A DNA stretch of 64,000 bases. It comes from Eubacteriales bacterium (GTDB lineage: Bacteria; Bacillota; Clostridia; Oscillospirales; Butyricicoccaceae). Positions 1-7,979 of the stretch are shown piece by piece. The position numbers were made by a program, and so were the translations under genes. The DNA is taken from NCBI GenBank assembly GCA_030539335.1, contig JAUNSG010000002.1:1-64000 (forward strand), given 5' to 3'. Within the stretch, counting starts at the first letter, position 1; each line of letters opens with the position of its first letter. The notes below the pieces were generated by a model. That model did not search any database. It was not told the origin of the DNA and worked only from the letters and a program-made list of their open reading frames with translations.

Positions 1-175
1 ATGCAATGATGTGCAGCTTTTTGGGCGACCGGCTGACCATCCGCATGAACTTGACGCCGGCGCCGACGGTCGTCTTTCCCGAAGCCGTTGTGCCTTCCAG
101 GAATTCCGCCCGGACGCCTTCCGTCGTGTTGATGAAGTCGATGTACTTGCGCGACAGCGGAAACAGCTTATTCAC
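1..175 (-). CDS. terL: Phage terminase large subunit, N-terminal fragment
   Basis: The ATPase/nuclease motor that packages DNA into proheads. Only the first 58 codons are in the window. A GTG start at 173-175 overlaps the end of the small subunit gene by 8 bases. Residues 27-36 carry a clear P-loop (EGTTASGKTT), placed as early as in other terminase large subunits. Read from the reverse complement; the plus-strand reading frames here are shadows. The nuclease domain cannot be seen. The family call rests on the P-loop plus the adjacent small subunit. Confidence 0.88.
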   Translation of the reverse strand, partial: MNKLFPLSRKYIDFINTTEGVRAEFLEGTTASGKTTVGAGVKFMRMVSRSPKKLHIIA

Positions 176-560
176 GCAGACCCTCACCGCCGATCTGGTT
201 CATGATCTCCGCCAGTTTCTTCGAGGGTTGAACGGTTGTATCGACCTTGACCGTATATTCCCCAGTCATTTTATTCAGCACATCAATGGCTTTGATGCGG
301 TCCTTTGGCTCAATCGCGTTATCCTCCGCCAACTCCGAAAGCAACTCCTGCCGCTTCACGGCAGTCAAAATCCGGACATTCTGTGCCATACCCGTCAGAG
401 TCCGCAGGTATTCTGCAACTCCTATATTCTCCAATAATTTATATGCCAACGCGTTTGCATACTTTTCCGAATATCCCGCTTTGATCGCACTCTGTACGAC
501 ATTGCCGCACTGTGCATAGTATTCTGCAAATTTTCTCTGTCTGTCGTTCAATGCCGTCAC
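168..560 (-). CDS. terS: Phage terminase small subunit
   Basis: DNA-recognition subunit of the packaging motor (Terminase_2 family); 130 aa is normal. The N-terminal third reads as the typical helix-turn-helix (RQRKFAEYYAQCGNVVQSAIKAGYS, residues 8-32, shown only as key landmarks Q8-F11-Y14-A24-G29-Y30). The C-terminal half is polar and would contact the large subunit. The start is GTG at 560; the purine-rich AAAGG is very close to it, so a TTG three codons downstream is a possible alternative. It is followed by the overlapping terminase large subunit. Confidence 0.9.
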   Translation of the reverse strand: MTALNDRQRKFAEYYAQCGNVVQSAIKAGYSEKYANALAYKLLENIGVAEYLRTLTGMAQNVRILTAVKRQELLSELAEDNAIEPKDRIKAIDVLNKMTGEYTVKVDTTVQPSKKLAEIMNQIGGEGLRE

Positions 561-574
561 CTGCCTTTCGGGAA

Positions 575-608
575 TACAAAAGCCGTCCGGATGAACCAGA
601 GCGGCTTT
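575..608 (-). terminator. Hairpin with short T-run upstream of terS
   Basis: On the minus strand AAAGCCG (608-602) pairs with CGGCTTT (585-579), with an inner TCTGG/CCGGA stem and a TTCAT loop, followed by TTGTATT. It lies between the ArpU-like gene and terS, where a phage would separate early from late transcription. The T-run is weak, so termination may be partial or relieved by antitermination. Confidence 0.45.
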
Positions 609-687
609 CGCGTATTGGGAGAAAAAAGAAATAGAAACAAAAGAGGTTTTTACAATTGTTCCACTATACCTATTTTAGCCGAACCAG

Positions 688-706
688 CACCGTCAGAACA
701 CCGTCA
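688..706 (-). repeat. Tandem direct repeat TGACGGTG x2, possible activator site
   Basis: On the minus strand the octamer TGACGGTG occurs at 706-699 and again at 695-688, 11 bases apart (one helical turn). It overlaps the stop codon of the ArpU-like regulator and lies upstream of terS. The spacing fits binding of an activator upstream of a late promoter; an A/T-rich stretch (TAAAATAGGTATAGT) follows at 677-663. Function is inferred only. Confidence 0.35.
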
Positions 707-1075
707 AACAGAAAGTTTTTTTACATATCGATTTCTCAATCTCTGCGGTCCTTTCCACTCACTGTATCCCATCTCATCGGCAACCCGCTCCCATGTCATC
801 CCCTCTGCGTAAAACAGCACAAACACCCGCCGTGTCCGCGGCGGCTCGATCGCAAAACAAATCCGGCGGCTCTCCTGCCGGAGCGAATCGATCTCTGACT
901 GGATGCTTTCCTTCTGGATGACCAACGATTCCACCGTATTGCCGCCGCCCCCGCCGGACGGCATCCCGGTCATTGGAACCGCGCCGATCGGCTCACATAA
1001 GCTATCGAGCTGAGATTGCAGGCGACGCAGCTGACGGCGGTTGTGTTCCAGGGTGTCAAGTTCTTGTTGCGTCAC
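704..1075 (-). CDS. ArpU/sigma-70 region 4-like phage late transcription regulator
   Basis: Small phage protein with an N-terminal coiled coil (QQELDTLEHNRRQLRRLQSQL), a glycine-rich linker (five consecutive Gly) and a C-terminal helix-turn-helix beginning at GMTWERVADEMGYS, like region 4 of sigma factors. Proteins of this shape, placed just before terS, switch on packaging and structural genes (ArpU/RinA-type role, inferred from position). The GTG start at 1075 is preferred because AGGAGG lies 6 bases upstream; the frame stays open to ATG at 1108. It overlaps the upstream gene by 20 bases. Confidence 0.72.
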   Translation of the reverse strand: MTQQELDTLEHNRRQLRRLQSQLDSLCEPIGAVPMTGMPSGGGGGNTVESLVIQKESIQSEIDSLRQESRRICFAIEPPRTRRVFVLFYAEGMTWERVADEMGYSEWKGPQRLRNRYVKKLSV

Positions 1076-1433
1076 AAGCAGCCTCCTTTGCCTTCTGTTC
1101 CTCGTCATCAAACAAATAGGGAATCTTCACACCACAAACTTGTTCAAGTTTCAGCCGCAATTTTTCATCCGCATACTCTTCATCGGCGCCCTGCGCCATC
1201 TCAGCCCATTCTTCCGACGCTTTCACCAGCTCATTGAGATAGGCGTAAATTCGTTTTGAACCGATGCCAAACGCCGCATTACACGCCACGCAGGCAATCC
1301 ACATATCCCTCTGCCGTTGGCGCTCCCGTTCCAGCTCATGGGCCGCATCATGGACCCATTTCGCCTTTGCCATTGTCAGCGCCGTGTTGTGCTCCCGCCG
1401 ACGCAGCTTACTGCGTCTCTGTGCTCGGTTCAT
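1056..1433 (-). CDS. Phage protein of unknown function
   Basis: 125 aa, highly charged, with an Arg/Lys-rich start (NRAQRRSKLRRREHN) and helical, Glu-rich remainder; no catalytic motif is visible. GGGAGGG lies 7 bases before the ATG. The gene overlaps the MazG-like gene upstream and the late regulator downstream, so it is part of the early operon. It resembles small proteins that sit before the late regulator in Clostridia phages, but I cannot assign a function. Confidence 0.7.
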   Translation of the reverse strand: MNRAQRRSKLRRREHNTALTMAKAKWVHDAAHELERERQRQRDMWIACVACNAAFGIGSKRIYAYLNELVKASEEWAEMAQGADEEYADEKLRLKLEQVCGVKIPYLFDDEEQKAKEAACDATRT

Positions 1434-1737
1434 GCCTCAGCCCTCCCTTCATTCGCTGTTCCAGCCGCGCCAGCTTCTGCGCCCGGATGTTCGATACAAT
1501 TTCTTCACAGTGAAAAATCAGTTTGAGCTGATCCAGCATAATACCGACATCGGCGAGTTCCTCATAAATATTCGTGATGCGATCCGGTCGGCGGCGATGC
1601 TTCAACGCGTCCAGCAGCTCGATGAGCTCCTGTTCCGCCTGGTCGATCTGGTTGCCTACGCCGTAGACCTCAATCGCACGATTCAGCACGATAGATTCCC
1701 ATCGGTCATGTGTTAACTGTAAGTCTTTTTCTGTCAT
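1408..1737 (-). CDS. MazG-like nucleotide pyrophosphohydrolase
   Basis: Predicted all-alpha NTP pyrophosphohydrolase of the MazG superfamily. Two acidic helices carry the metal-binding pattern: AEQELIELLDAL (residues 34-45) and YEELADVGIMLDQLKLIF (residues 58-75), matching ExxE...ExxD. 109 aa is typical for phage MazG-like single-domain proteins. Such enzymes are thought to clean modified or non-canonical nucleotides or alter the nucleotide/ppGpp pool during infection; the substrate cannot be read from the sequence. AAGGAG lies 10 bases before the ATG. Confidence 0.8.
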   Translation of the reverse strand: MTEKDLQLTHDRWESIVLNRAIEVYGVGNQIDQAEQELIELLDALKHRRRPDRITNIYEELADVGIMLDQLKLIFHCEEIVSNIRAQKLARLEQRMKGGLRHEPSTETQ

Positions 1738-1752
1738 GGTTTTGTCGCTCCT

Positions 1753-2037
1753 TCATCCGTCATTCTGCCGGCTTGGCTCATATGTTTGTTCGAAGATATC
1801 TGGTTTGCACGCATACAGCTCACCCTGTACACCTCGGATGATATAATCGCCGGGCGAAACGTGATGATCTCCTTCAAGCGTTTTTATGTATAATTCTCCT
1901 TGGCCTTCATAGTACATCGTGCCATCTCCCAAAGCCGCAAACGCCCAATCTGGTACACATGGTATGTCTGGGCTGTATACCATATCTCCATCATACTGAA
2001 ACGCTTCAATCTCTACCGGCTTTTTTCTGTATTTCAT
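1753..2037 (-). CDS. Phage protein starting MKYRKKPVEIEAF (internal start)
   Basis: 94 aa, beginning at ATG 2035-2037 with GGAAGGAG 7 bases upstream, so it can be translated by itself whatever happens at the upstream poly-T. The opening resembles small proteins found in many phages (MKYRKKPV-IEAFQ). No function is known to me. In frame with the preceding gene, see the 1753-2292 entry. Confidence 0.72.
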   Translation of the reverse strand: MKYRKKPVEIEAFQYDGDMVYSPDIPCVPDWAFAALGDGTMYYEGQGELYIKTLEGDHHVSPGDYIIRGVQGELYACKPDIFEQTYEPSRQNDG

Positions 2038-2292
2038 GATTCTTCTCCTTCCCGCCATTAAAAAAATCCCGGAGCTGAATCCATGATCCGCCAACCACGC
2101 TGCGCTTTTATTGCGCTCCAGCAACGGCAGGCTCACAATCTGCAGCCGCGCTTTGTGGATTGATGCCCAAAACACAGTTTCGTCCTCGGGCAAACGTACA
2201 CCATACTTGCGGCAATATGCTTCGATTTTCTTTTTATCCAGGCTCATCAAAGCTTCGTTCCGCTCTCGCACAAATTCGGCAATATCAATCAT
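1753..2292 (-). CDS. Two small phage proteins read as one in-frame fusion
   Basis: Start at 2292 has a strong AGGAGGT site 9-10 bases upstream; the frame is open further to 2457 but lacks an RBS there. The first ~80 residues (MIDIAEFVRERNEALMSLD...HGFSSGI) look like a common stand-alone phage protein of about 75-80 aa. It then runs without a stop into MKYRKKPVEIEAFQYDG, the start of another common phage protein that has its own RBS. The join holds seven T (2066-2060, minus strand); one T fewer would create TAA at once. So this may be a true fusion, a recent indel, a sequencing error or a slippery site. Confidence 0.7.
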   Translation of the reverse strand: MIDIAEFVRERNEALMSLDKKKIEAYCRKYGVRLPEDETVFWASIHKARLQIVSLPLLERNKSAAWLADHGFSSGIFLMAGRRRIMKYRKKPVEIEAFQYDGDMVYSPDIPCVPDWAFAALGDGTMYYEGQGELYIKTLEGDHHVSPGDYIIRGVQGELYACKPDIFEQTYEPSRQNDG

Positions 2293-2372
2293 TGTTTTCC
2301 GACCTCCTGGCTCTCCTGAATCAAACAGGGTCGTTATATACAGCGGGGCGCAATGCCCCGCTGTCCTATTCA

Positions 2373-3092
2373 TCATGCAATCACGATATAGCCCTGCATT
2401 TCCGTAAGATTCACTCTCAAATACTCCTTGATCGACTGCATAGCCTGCAATTTCCATGCTCCACCGTCGGCCTCAAACAGTGCACACTCTATGCCTTGGT
2501 CTCTATCCTGCCGCATCCGGAAAATATACTGGCACTCGGGCTGTTCGATCTCCACAAACGTCCGATACGCCTGCAATGAAACTGGCGACGGCACCACCGC
2601 ATCGGACTTGCTGGCTACTCCGGTCTTTACCGTGGCTTTCTGCGTTACGCCATCATCTCCATAGTTGGCAATGGTCCCGGCTTCTACTGTACCAGCAAAT
2701 TTCAACAGCAGCTCACGATCATTGTTCTTCAAAAACTTGGACTGCAAGCCGATGCAAAATTCCTCATGCCCAAGATATCGCCCGAACGGGAAAGTCGGAA
2801 GCTCCGCATTGACTTCAATGACATATTCTCGCGTTCTTTCGTCATCCAGAGACGAGTACAGCGCAACCTTCTGAGGAGTTTTTACATGGACGATCATATC
2901 CCCTTGCATCTTATCAACTCCCGATTTGATGTACTCAATTAAGCTGGACAACGTGGTTAATTCGATTCCTCTGGCTTTCGGATTGTAGCTGATTCTCTCC
3001 AGCGACTTGTCCGAATACTGCCATCCGTCACGGGCTTCGATGATATTCGGTTTCTGCAATCCAACAATGTACTCCAATGCTGATTTAATCAT
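2373..3092 (-). CDS. DUF2303-like (YfdQ-like) phage protein
   Basis: 239 aa soluble protein, mixed alpha/beta, no signal or membrane segment. The opening (IVGLQKPNIIEARDGWQYSDKS) and the later run of strand-rich segments resemble DUF2303/YfdQ proteins of prophage replication regions; this assignment is from memory of the family and is tentative. AAGGAGG precedes the ATG by 7 bases. It lies next to the replication-terminator-like gene and SSB, so a role in phage DNA replication or recombination is plausible. Confidence 0.62.
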   Translation of the reverse strand: MIKSALEYIVGLQKPNIIEARDGWQYSDKSLERISYNPKARGIELTTLSSLIEYIKSGVDKMQGDMIVHVKTPQKVALYSSLDDERTREYVIEVNAELPTFPFGRYLGHEEFCIGLQSKFLKNNDRELLLKFAGTVEAGTIANYGDDGVTQKATVKTGVASKSDAVVPSPVSLQAYRTFVEIEQPECQYIFRMRQDRDQGIECALFEADGGAWKLQAMQSIKEYLRVNLTEMQGYIVIA

Positions 3093-3109
3093 AACTTTTC
3101 CTCCTTAGT

Positions 3110-3514
3110 TCACTGCTGCCGCACGAAACGAAAATCCACTACGTCTTTCGTGGAACTATTATCAATTACTTCCCCGGTCGATTCATCAACCGGAATTCTG
3201 TCCTGCATCCGCAATTGTCCGGCAGTCTGCTTGCCATACTCCACCATTTCGATCTCATCGGTGCGCAAATTCTTGCCGATGTCGAACGCTGTCAAGATTC
3301 CAGTTTGCGGTGCCAGCTTGGTCGTGACATTTACCTCGCAATGCAGATCGTCGCGTGTCTCATTCTGCGTAAATTTCAGATCAATGCTGACTTTTCGGGC
3401 CGGCTTATACGGTGTGTTTGGATCAAGCAGATTTTCTGCAACCTCCCTCATCGCAGTATCGAATTTTTCCTGCAGCGTTCCGCCGCACATGGTTGATAGA
3501 TTAACTTTGTTCAT
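3110..3514 (-). CDS. Phage replication terminator-like protein
   Basis: 134 aa. The pattern MNKVNLSTMCGGTLQEKFD, followed by a strand-rich core and a C-terminal DVVDFRFVRQ tail, matches small proteins usually annotated as replication terminator protein in Firmicutes phages; the biochemical role is not well supported even there. Found between SSB and the DUF2303-like gene, spacing 17 bases. GAAAGGAG lies 9 bases before the start. Confidence 0.65.
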   Translation of the reverse strand: MNKVNLSTMCGGTLQEKFDTAMREVAENLLDPNTPYKPARKVSIDLKFTQNETRDDLHCEVNVTTKLAPQTGILTAFDIGKNLRTDEIEMVEYGKQTAGQLRMQDRIPVDESTGEVIDNSSTKDVVDFRFVRQQ

Positions 3515-3531
3515 GGTGTTTGACTCCTTTC

Positions 3532-3963
3532 TCAGAACGGCACCTCGCCGTCATCGTCTTCAATCTCGTTGAAATTCTCTCCATCTACATTCGGTAGGTA
3601 GTTCGAGCTGTAGCCTCCTGTTTGCCCGTTTTTTCCTGTGTCCTGTTTGCTGCCGCAGAAATTAACCTCCTCCACAACAACCTCAATCGACGTCCGGTTG
3701 TTGCCGTTTTTATCCTGCCAGCGCCGGGATTGCAGCACACCGGATATTAGTACCTGCTGTCCTTTGGCGAACCATTTTGACAGGAACTCCGCGCTGTGCC
3801 GCCATGCAACCAGATCAAAGAAATCAGTTTCCCGTTCCTGCCCTTTGGCGGCCCGACTGCGCTCCACCGCCAGTGATACGCTGGCAACCGGTATATTGCT
3901 CTGGGTATATCTCAACTCCGGATCACGCGTCAAACGACCCTGCAAAATCACTTTGTTTAACAT
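3532..3963 (-). CDS. ssb: Single-stranded DNA-binding protein
   Basis: Phage SSB that coats ssDNA during replication and recombination. The N-terminal OB fold (LNKVILQGRLTRDPELRYT...FFDLVAWR...FAKGQQVLISG) spans about residues 1-105. A flexible Gly/Asn/Gln linker leads to an acidic tip ending DDDGEVPF, the usual partner-docking tail. 143 aa is normal. The start at 3963 is chosen over an upstream in-frame ATG because GAGAGGAG precedes it and the protein start matches the family. It overlaps the upstream DnaD-like gene by 7 bases. Confidence 0.95.
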   Translation of the reverse strand: MLNKVILQGRLTRDPELRYTQSNIPVASVSLAVERSRAAKGQERETDFFDLVAWRHSAEFLSKWFAKGQQVLISGVLQSRRWQDKNGNNRTSIEVVVEEVNFCGSKQDTGKNGQTGGYSSNYLPNVDGENFNEIEDDDGEVPF

Positions 3964-4667
3964 GATGTCTCCTCTCTGCTCTGCATTTGCATCAGCCAGT
4001 CGCGCTCCCAATCTGCAAGCGGCTCATCCGGTGGCGGATTGTATTTGTCTGCCTGTGGCTGATACTGTGCCGGTACGCCATTGGCAGCCCATGTCTGCAT
4101 GATCTTTGTGGCATATCCCTCCGGATTTTTCACACTCCGCCTATCTGCCACACGATGAATAGCATGGATGATCACCTCGTCCGAGAGTCCACTTTGAGCA
4201 GCTGTCTGTAAAAACTCACGGCTTGGCTTCCTCCCAAATGCAGAAAAAAATTGTTTTTCGATGTCAGACACAGCAGAACGCCCCTTCTCTTCTGCTTCTG
4301 TTTCTGCTTCTACTTCTCTTCCCTTCTTCTTCTCTTCTGTTTCTGCTTCTCTTCTCTTGGTATTTTTGGTATCCGAGCGTATACCGTCGTATTCGCTGGT
4401 ATTCTCGCCGGGCAAAGTCTTATTCCAACGCTTGGCTATATTCCGCCGATTCTTCTCGCAGGTTTCCTTGTATTTATTCAGACTCTCATCAATATCTTTG
4501 CGAAAAACATTAAAGGCCATGCCGAGAATGCTGTCATTATTCTCTGGAAGTACACCTTCATCTGCATACGCAAACAACTGTGTAAAAAGCTCCCCGCGCT
4601 GCTCCATTCCCATGTACTGAAGCATATCTCGGTTGCGAAAAAATACCGGAAAAAATGGTCGCGCCAC
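3957..4667 (-). CDS. DUF6291/DnaD-like phage replication initiation protein
   Basis: 236 aa. The N-terminal region (FRNRDMLQYM...ELFTQLFAYADEG) looks like a DUF6291-type winged-helix part. A highly charged Glu/Lys/Arg linker follows (about residues 95-130), and the C-terminal part (FFSAFGRKPSREFLQTAAQSGLS...NPEGYATKIMQTW) reads as a DnaD/DnaB_2 domain, the helicase-loading module of replisome organisers. GTG start at 4667 with AGAGGTGA upstream. Next to SSB in the operon, it would open the phage origin and recruit host helicase (inference). Confidence 0.75.
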   Translation of the reverse strand: MARPFFPVFFRNRDMLQYMGMEQRGELFTQLFAYADEGVLPENNDSILGMAFNVFRKDIDESLNKYKETCEKNRRNIAKRWNKTLPGENTSEYDGIRSDTKNTKRREAETEEKKKGREVEAETEAEEKGRSAVSDIEKQFFSAFGRKPSREFLQTAAQSGLSDEVIIHAIHRVADRRSVKNPEGYATKIMQTWAANGVPAQYQPQADKYNPPPDEPLADWERDWLMQMQSREETSC

Positions 4668-4697
4668 AAAATCACCTCTCTTCTCCTTTTGCTCCGG

Positions 4698-5396
4698 TCA
4701 CTCCCGGCAGACCACAATTTCGACACCCGGAAAGTGTCTGCGAAACTGCGCGCAGAATCGCCCAGCATCTCCGCTGGCTGCTGACATATGCATTAAGTAA
4801 ATCGTCTGCATCTTTCTCAAATCCAGTTTTTTGATATATTTTATCGCTGTTTCCACTTCCATGTGCGTCCGCCGAATTCGGTACTTAGTCTTATCCGGTA
4901 ACCGAGTTAACTTCCCCAGCAAATCATCTGCATAATTGCACTCTATTGCAATATGCGTCAGTCCGGGAACAATATAATTTAGATTTACTGTGTCAATAGC
5001 AAACAACAGTTTTTCACCTGTTCGGATATCCTGCAATAGATATCCAAGCGGTTGTGCAGCGTCATGAAATACCTCGAATGCCATAATGCGCAAATGTTCT
5101 GTAATATGTACCGTTTCTCCCGGCTCCAGTACCAGTGCATTTTCTAACTCCAAAGCACGTGCCGTTCCTTCCGACATATAAACCGGCAAGCCTGCCCGGA
5201 TCAATTGCCCGGCACATTTTGCATGATCGCCGTGCTCATGCGTTACAAACACTGCTGCCAGCGACGACAGCGGCACAGGAGCGCGTTTTCGCAGCTCCTT
5301 GTGTGTTAACCCGCATTCCATCAAAATTGAACTGTCGCCGTCTGAAACGAGATACGCGTTCCCCTTACTGGAAGACGCCAGCGGATAAAAGGTCAT
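4698..5396 (-). CDS. MBL-fold metallohydrolase (YycJ/WalJ-like) of phage
   Basis: Metallo-beta-lactamase-fold protein, 232 aa, with the metal motif THEHGDH at residues 52-58 and an Asp in AIDTVN further on. The N-terminal SSSKGNAYLV strand resembles YycJ-type exonuclease-like hydrolases. Such genes often sit in phage replication modules, suggesting a nuclease role, not proven. ATG at 5396 overlaps the preceding stop as ATGA and has AGGAG 8 bases upstream; the frame's GTG at 5405 is too close to the RBS. Confidence 0.83.
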   Translation of the reverse strand: MTFYPLASSSKGNAYLVSDGDSSILMECGLTHKELRKRAPVPLSSLAAVFVTHEHGDHAKCAGQLIRAGLPVYMSEGTARALELENALVLEPGETVHITEHLRIMAFEVFHDAAQPLGYLLQDIRTGEKLLFAIDTVNLNYIVPGLTHIAIECNYADDLLGKLTRLPDKTKYRIRRTHMEVETAIKYIKKLDLRKMQTIYLMHMSAASGDAGRFCAQFRRHFPGVEIVVCRE

Positions 5397-6007
5397 ATTG
5401 GGCACTCCTCTTCCTCATTTTCCTCCGGAAAATCCAGCTTTTGTTCCGGAAGATTCTCTGCATACTGTGTACTGGACTTGATTTTCTTCTGAATCCATTC
5501 CGGCAGTTTTTCCAGTACCGCTTCGTCCCGATCATCGATGTCAAAAATCAGAATCTCGCTATCACTCTTCGGAGCCGGAATTCCCTTTGGCATCGGAGAA
5601 ATCCCTTCAATCTGGTTATAGGTTCCGCTTTTCCCCTCTCGGATAATGACTGTCAGCATACACGCTTTTCCCGCCATACTGCGGACATCAAAGCCGTCGC
5701 CATCTTCATCCAATTCTTCCTCACTGAACGGTTTAGCACGCCAGCTGACCAAATCCTTATACAACTTTGCCTTTTCATTCAGGCTGGCTGTATATTCTTT
5801 GCTCAGCCAACGCGGCTTTTGTTCGCCGTCCACATCCACGGTTTCATCCGGAATTTCAAACAACAGCATTAGCTTGTCGCTGTAATTCTTAAAACTCTGA
5901 TTATACTGCTCCCCGACGTCGATCACACCGACGCATATTGCCATATATGTACCGCCCTCAATCGGTGGTATTTTGGTAACCTTTTTCTTCTTCAATTTCA
6001 GACTCAT
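5393..6007 (-). CDS. NGO0469-like phage replication protein
   Basis: 204 aa. The pattern IEGGTYMAICVGVIDVGEQYNQSF...LLFEIPDE, a charged middle and a very acidic C-terminus (PEENEEEECPI) match small phage proteins called NGO0469 family replication initiation proteins; the acidic tail is SSB-like, so ssDNA binding is also possible. It is coupled by ATGA overlaps to the ATPase upstream and the MBL gene downstream, so the three probably work together in phage DNA replication or recombination. Confidence 0.65.
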   Translation of the reverse strand: MSLKLKKKKVTKIPPIEGGTYMAICVGVIDVGEQYNQSFKNYSDKLMLLFEIPDETVDVDGEQKPRWLSKEYTASLNEKAKLYKDLVSWRAKPFSEEELDEDGDGFDVRSMAGKACMLTVIIREGKSGTYNQIEGISPMPKGIPAPKSDSEILIFDIDDRDEAVLEKLPEWIQKKIKSSTQYAENLPEQKLDFPEENEEEECPI

Positions 6008-7926
6008 TGCTCAACCCTCATTTCTTTATCCTGCTCGGATACAACCAACCGCACAACCTGTGTATCCAAATGATTTAATCTTGTAATGCTTTCCGCGTTG
6101 TCTACAAACAGCGGCACACGCAAACCATAATAGTCGGAAATCGTCTGAATGACATCCAGTCCCACATTGATCTGCATTGCGCTGTTCAGCGCACTATACG
6201 GCACACCATCAACTAACGCATCACAGCAATCCTGCAAATTCCCATTGATTGCCTCAGTAAACAGCCGCCACGTACACAAGGTAAATTGTGCGTTGACTGC
6301 GTCAGAAACCCGTGCAACCTTGACCTGTACAAACGCCTCGCACTGCTCCAGCAAATCATCAATATGGTCGATATACTCTGCTTTTGTACGTTGCTGTCCG
6401 ACTAAATCCTCAATGCGATTTTCTACATCCCTGCGCTGCAAAAACTGAGCTTCCAAACGATCCTGCACAGCCTTTTTGCGGGTCAATTCCTCAATCTGAT
6501 CCTGCAGCTGCCGACGTACGGAATCCTTATCCGCATCCAGCTTCATCAACTGGCTGCGCAGTTCATTCAATTTGCTTTCCAAGCCTGCGCGTGTCTCTCT
6601 GTACTCCGGTAAGTCTTCTATCGCCTCTTGCTCCGGAACCCTCCACTCTGACAGCTGAGCTTGCAAGGCATTTACGTTCATATTGTCTTCCGAAAGCTTC
6701 TTTTCTGCCTCTTGCTTCGCCTTTTCGGACTCCGCAGCCGTTGTCTTATCTCGTTTGCTTTGCTCCTCCAACGCCTGCTTCCGATCCTTGATGTCCTGCT
6801 CGAATGCTTTCTGCATCGCCGCATTGCGGTCTGCTGGCAACGGCTGGCCACAGGCATGACACACCCCAGGCTGAAACTTCTGTTTATTCAGCCGTTTCCA
6901 TTGCTTTCGAGCTTCCTCGATGGATTCAGTGCACCGCATGATGGTCATTTCTGCATTACTGATGACTCGTTGAGACGCTGCTATACCGTCTTTCAACGAC
7001 TGAATTTTTTCACAAAGCATCGGTCGCTCATCTTGAACCGGAATACTCTGACTGCGCCGATGCTGTTCATTCTCCATGTCCAGCTTTGTCTGATCCAGAA
7101 TCACCGCATTGATCTCGTTTTTGATGCGTTGGCGGCCTTCATCCGAATCCAATCCCACAATCTTTTCACGCAAATTTTCAATCTTGCAAACAATCTGGTC
7201 ACGCTCTGTGCGGTCAAAGAACTCCGGCAGCCCACTCAACTGACGTTCACACTCATCGATACGTGCTGGCAAAAGATTCAGCTTTGTGTTGGCATCTTTG
7301 CGCTGCATCACCAGCATACTACGGAAATCATCTATACTGCGTCCGCCTAGCTCTTCCCGAAGCCCATCAAAGCCCGGCTCTGCAAGAATGTCTGCATCCG
7401 ATTCAATGCCAGCAATATCAAACAGCACCTCACGACGCTCCTTCCAGTTTGTATCCCGGCAAAATCGATATGTATTGGTCAGTACCCGAAAGACATCTTC
7501 AGACGCAACCAACGACTCAATCTGCAACTTATACTGGCGCTCCTTTGTTGGGACATCGTTGATGTAATAATCCACTGTATTTCCGCCATACCGTTCTTCC
7601 CCGCCGCGGTGTTTTTCCCACTTCTCCCGCAGAATTTTCTTCAATACCACTGGGACTCCATTCACAACCAATTCTGCGGATACCGTCGGCATTACTCCGA
7701 CAATCGTGTTTCCCTCATCGTTCAACGGCTTGATATCAAATTTAGAGTTTCCATGACTGTCTTTGCCAAAGAGCAGCCACGTTAACGCATCATAAATCGA
7801 GGTCTTTCCTGTGGCGTTGTCTCCGTAGATCGACGCGGATTTTCCTCCAAGGTTCAGCGTGAATTTCCGTATTCCCTTGAAATTTTCAATATCCATTCGG
7901 ATTATTTTTACTGTTTTCATTGACAT
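6004..7926 (-). CDS. SbcC/RecF-like AAA ATPase of phage
   Basis: 640 aa SMC/Rad50-type ATPase. Residues 1-60 hold the N-terminal ATP-binding lobe with Walker A GDNATGKT (35-42). Two long coiled-coil segments flank a CxxC (CHACG, near residue 355), placed like a Rad50 zinc hook. The C-terminus has the Walker B-like segment RVPLFVDNAESI. Likely processes DNA ends with a partner nuclease; the nearby MBL-fold gene could be that partner (inference). Start is ATG 7926 or ATG 7920; GGGAGG fits the second slightly better. Confidence 0.82.
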   Translation of the reverse strand: MSMKTVKIIRMDIENFKGIRKFTLNLGGKSASIYGDNATGKTSIYDALTWLLFGKDSHGNSKFDIKPLNDEGNTIVGVMPTVSAELVVNGVPVVLKKILREKWEKHRGGEERYGGNTVDYYINDVPTKERQYKLQIESLVASEDVFRVLTNTYRFCRDTNWKERREVLFDIAGIESDADILAEPGFDGLREELGGRSIDDFRSMLVMQRKDANTKLNLLPARIDECERQLSGLPEFFDRTERDQIVCKIENLREKIVGLDSDEGRQRIKNEINAVILDQTKLDMENEQHRRSQSIPVQDERPMLCEKIQSLKDGIAASQRVISNAEMTIMRCTESIEEARKQWKRLNKQKFQPGVCHACGQPLPADRNAAMQKAFEQDIKDRKQALEEQSKRDKTTAAESEKAKQEAEKKLSEDNMNVNALQAQLSEWRVPEQEAIEDLPEYRETRAGLESKLNELRSQLMKLDADKDSVRRQLQDQIEELTRKKAVQDRLEAQFLQRRDVENRIEDLVGQQRTKAEYIDHIDDLLEQCEAFVQVKVARVSDAVNAQFTLCTWRLFTEAINGNLQDCCDALVDGVPYSALNSAMQINVGLDVIQTISDYYGLRVPLFVDNAESITRLNHLDTQVVRLVVSEQDKEMRVEQ

Positions 7927-7979
7927 GCCGCCTCCCTGCGGCTATTATAAAAATATAGATATTTTTCTTGTGCGCTCAG

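Noticed and set aside
6..437. 143-aa plus-strand frame at the left edge
   Set aside because: Antisense to terminase small and large subunit genes, the latter with a clear P-loop.
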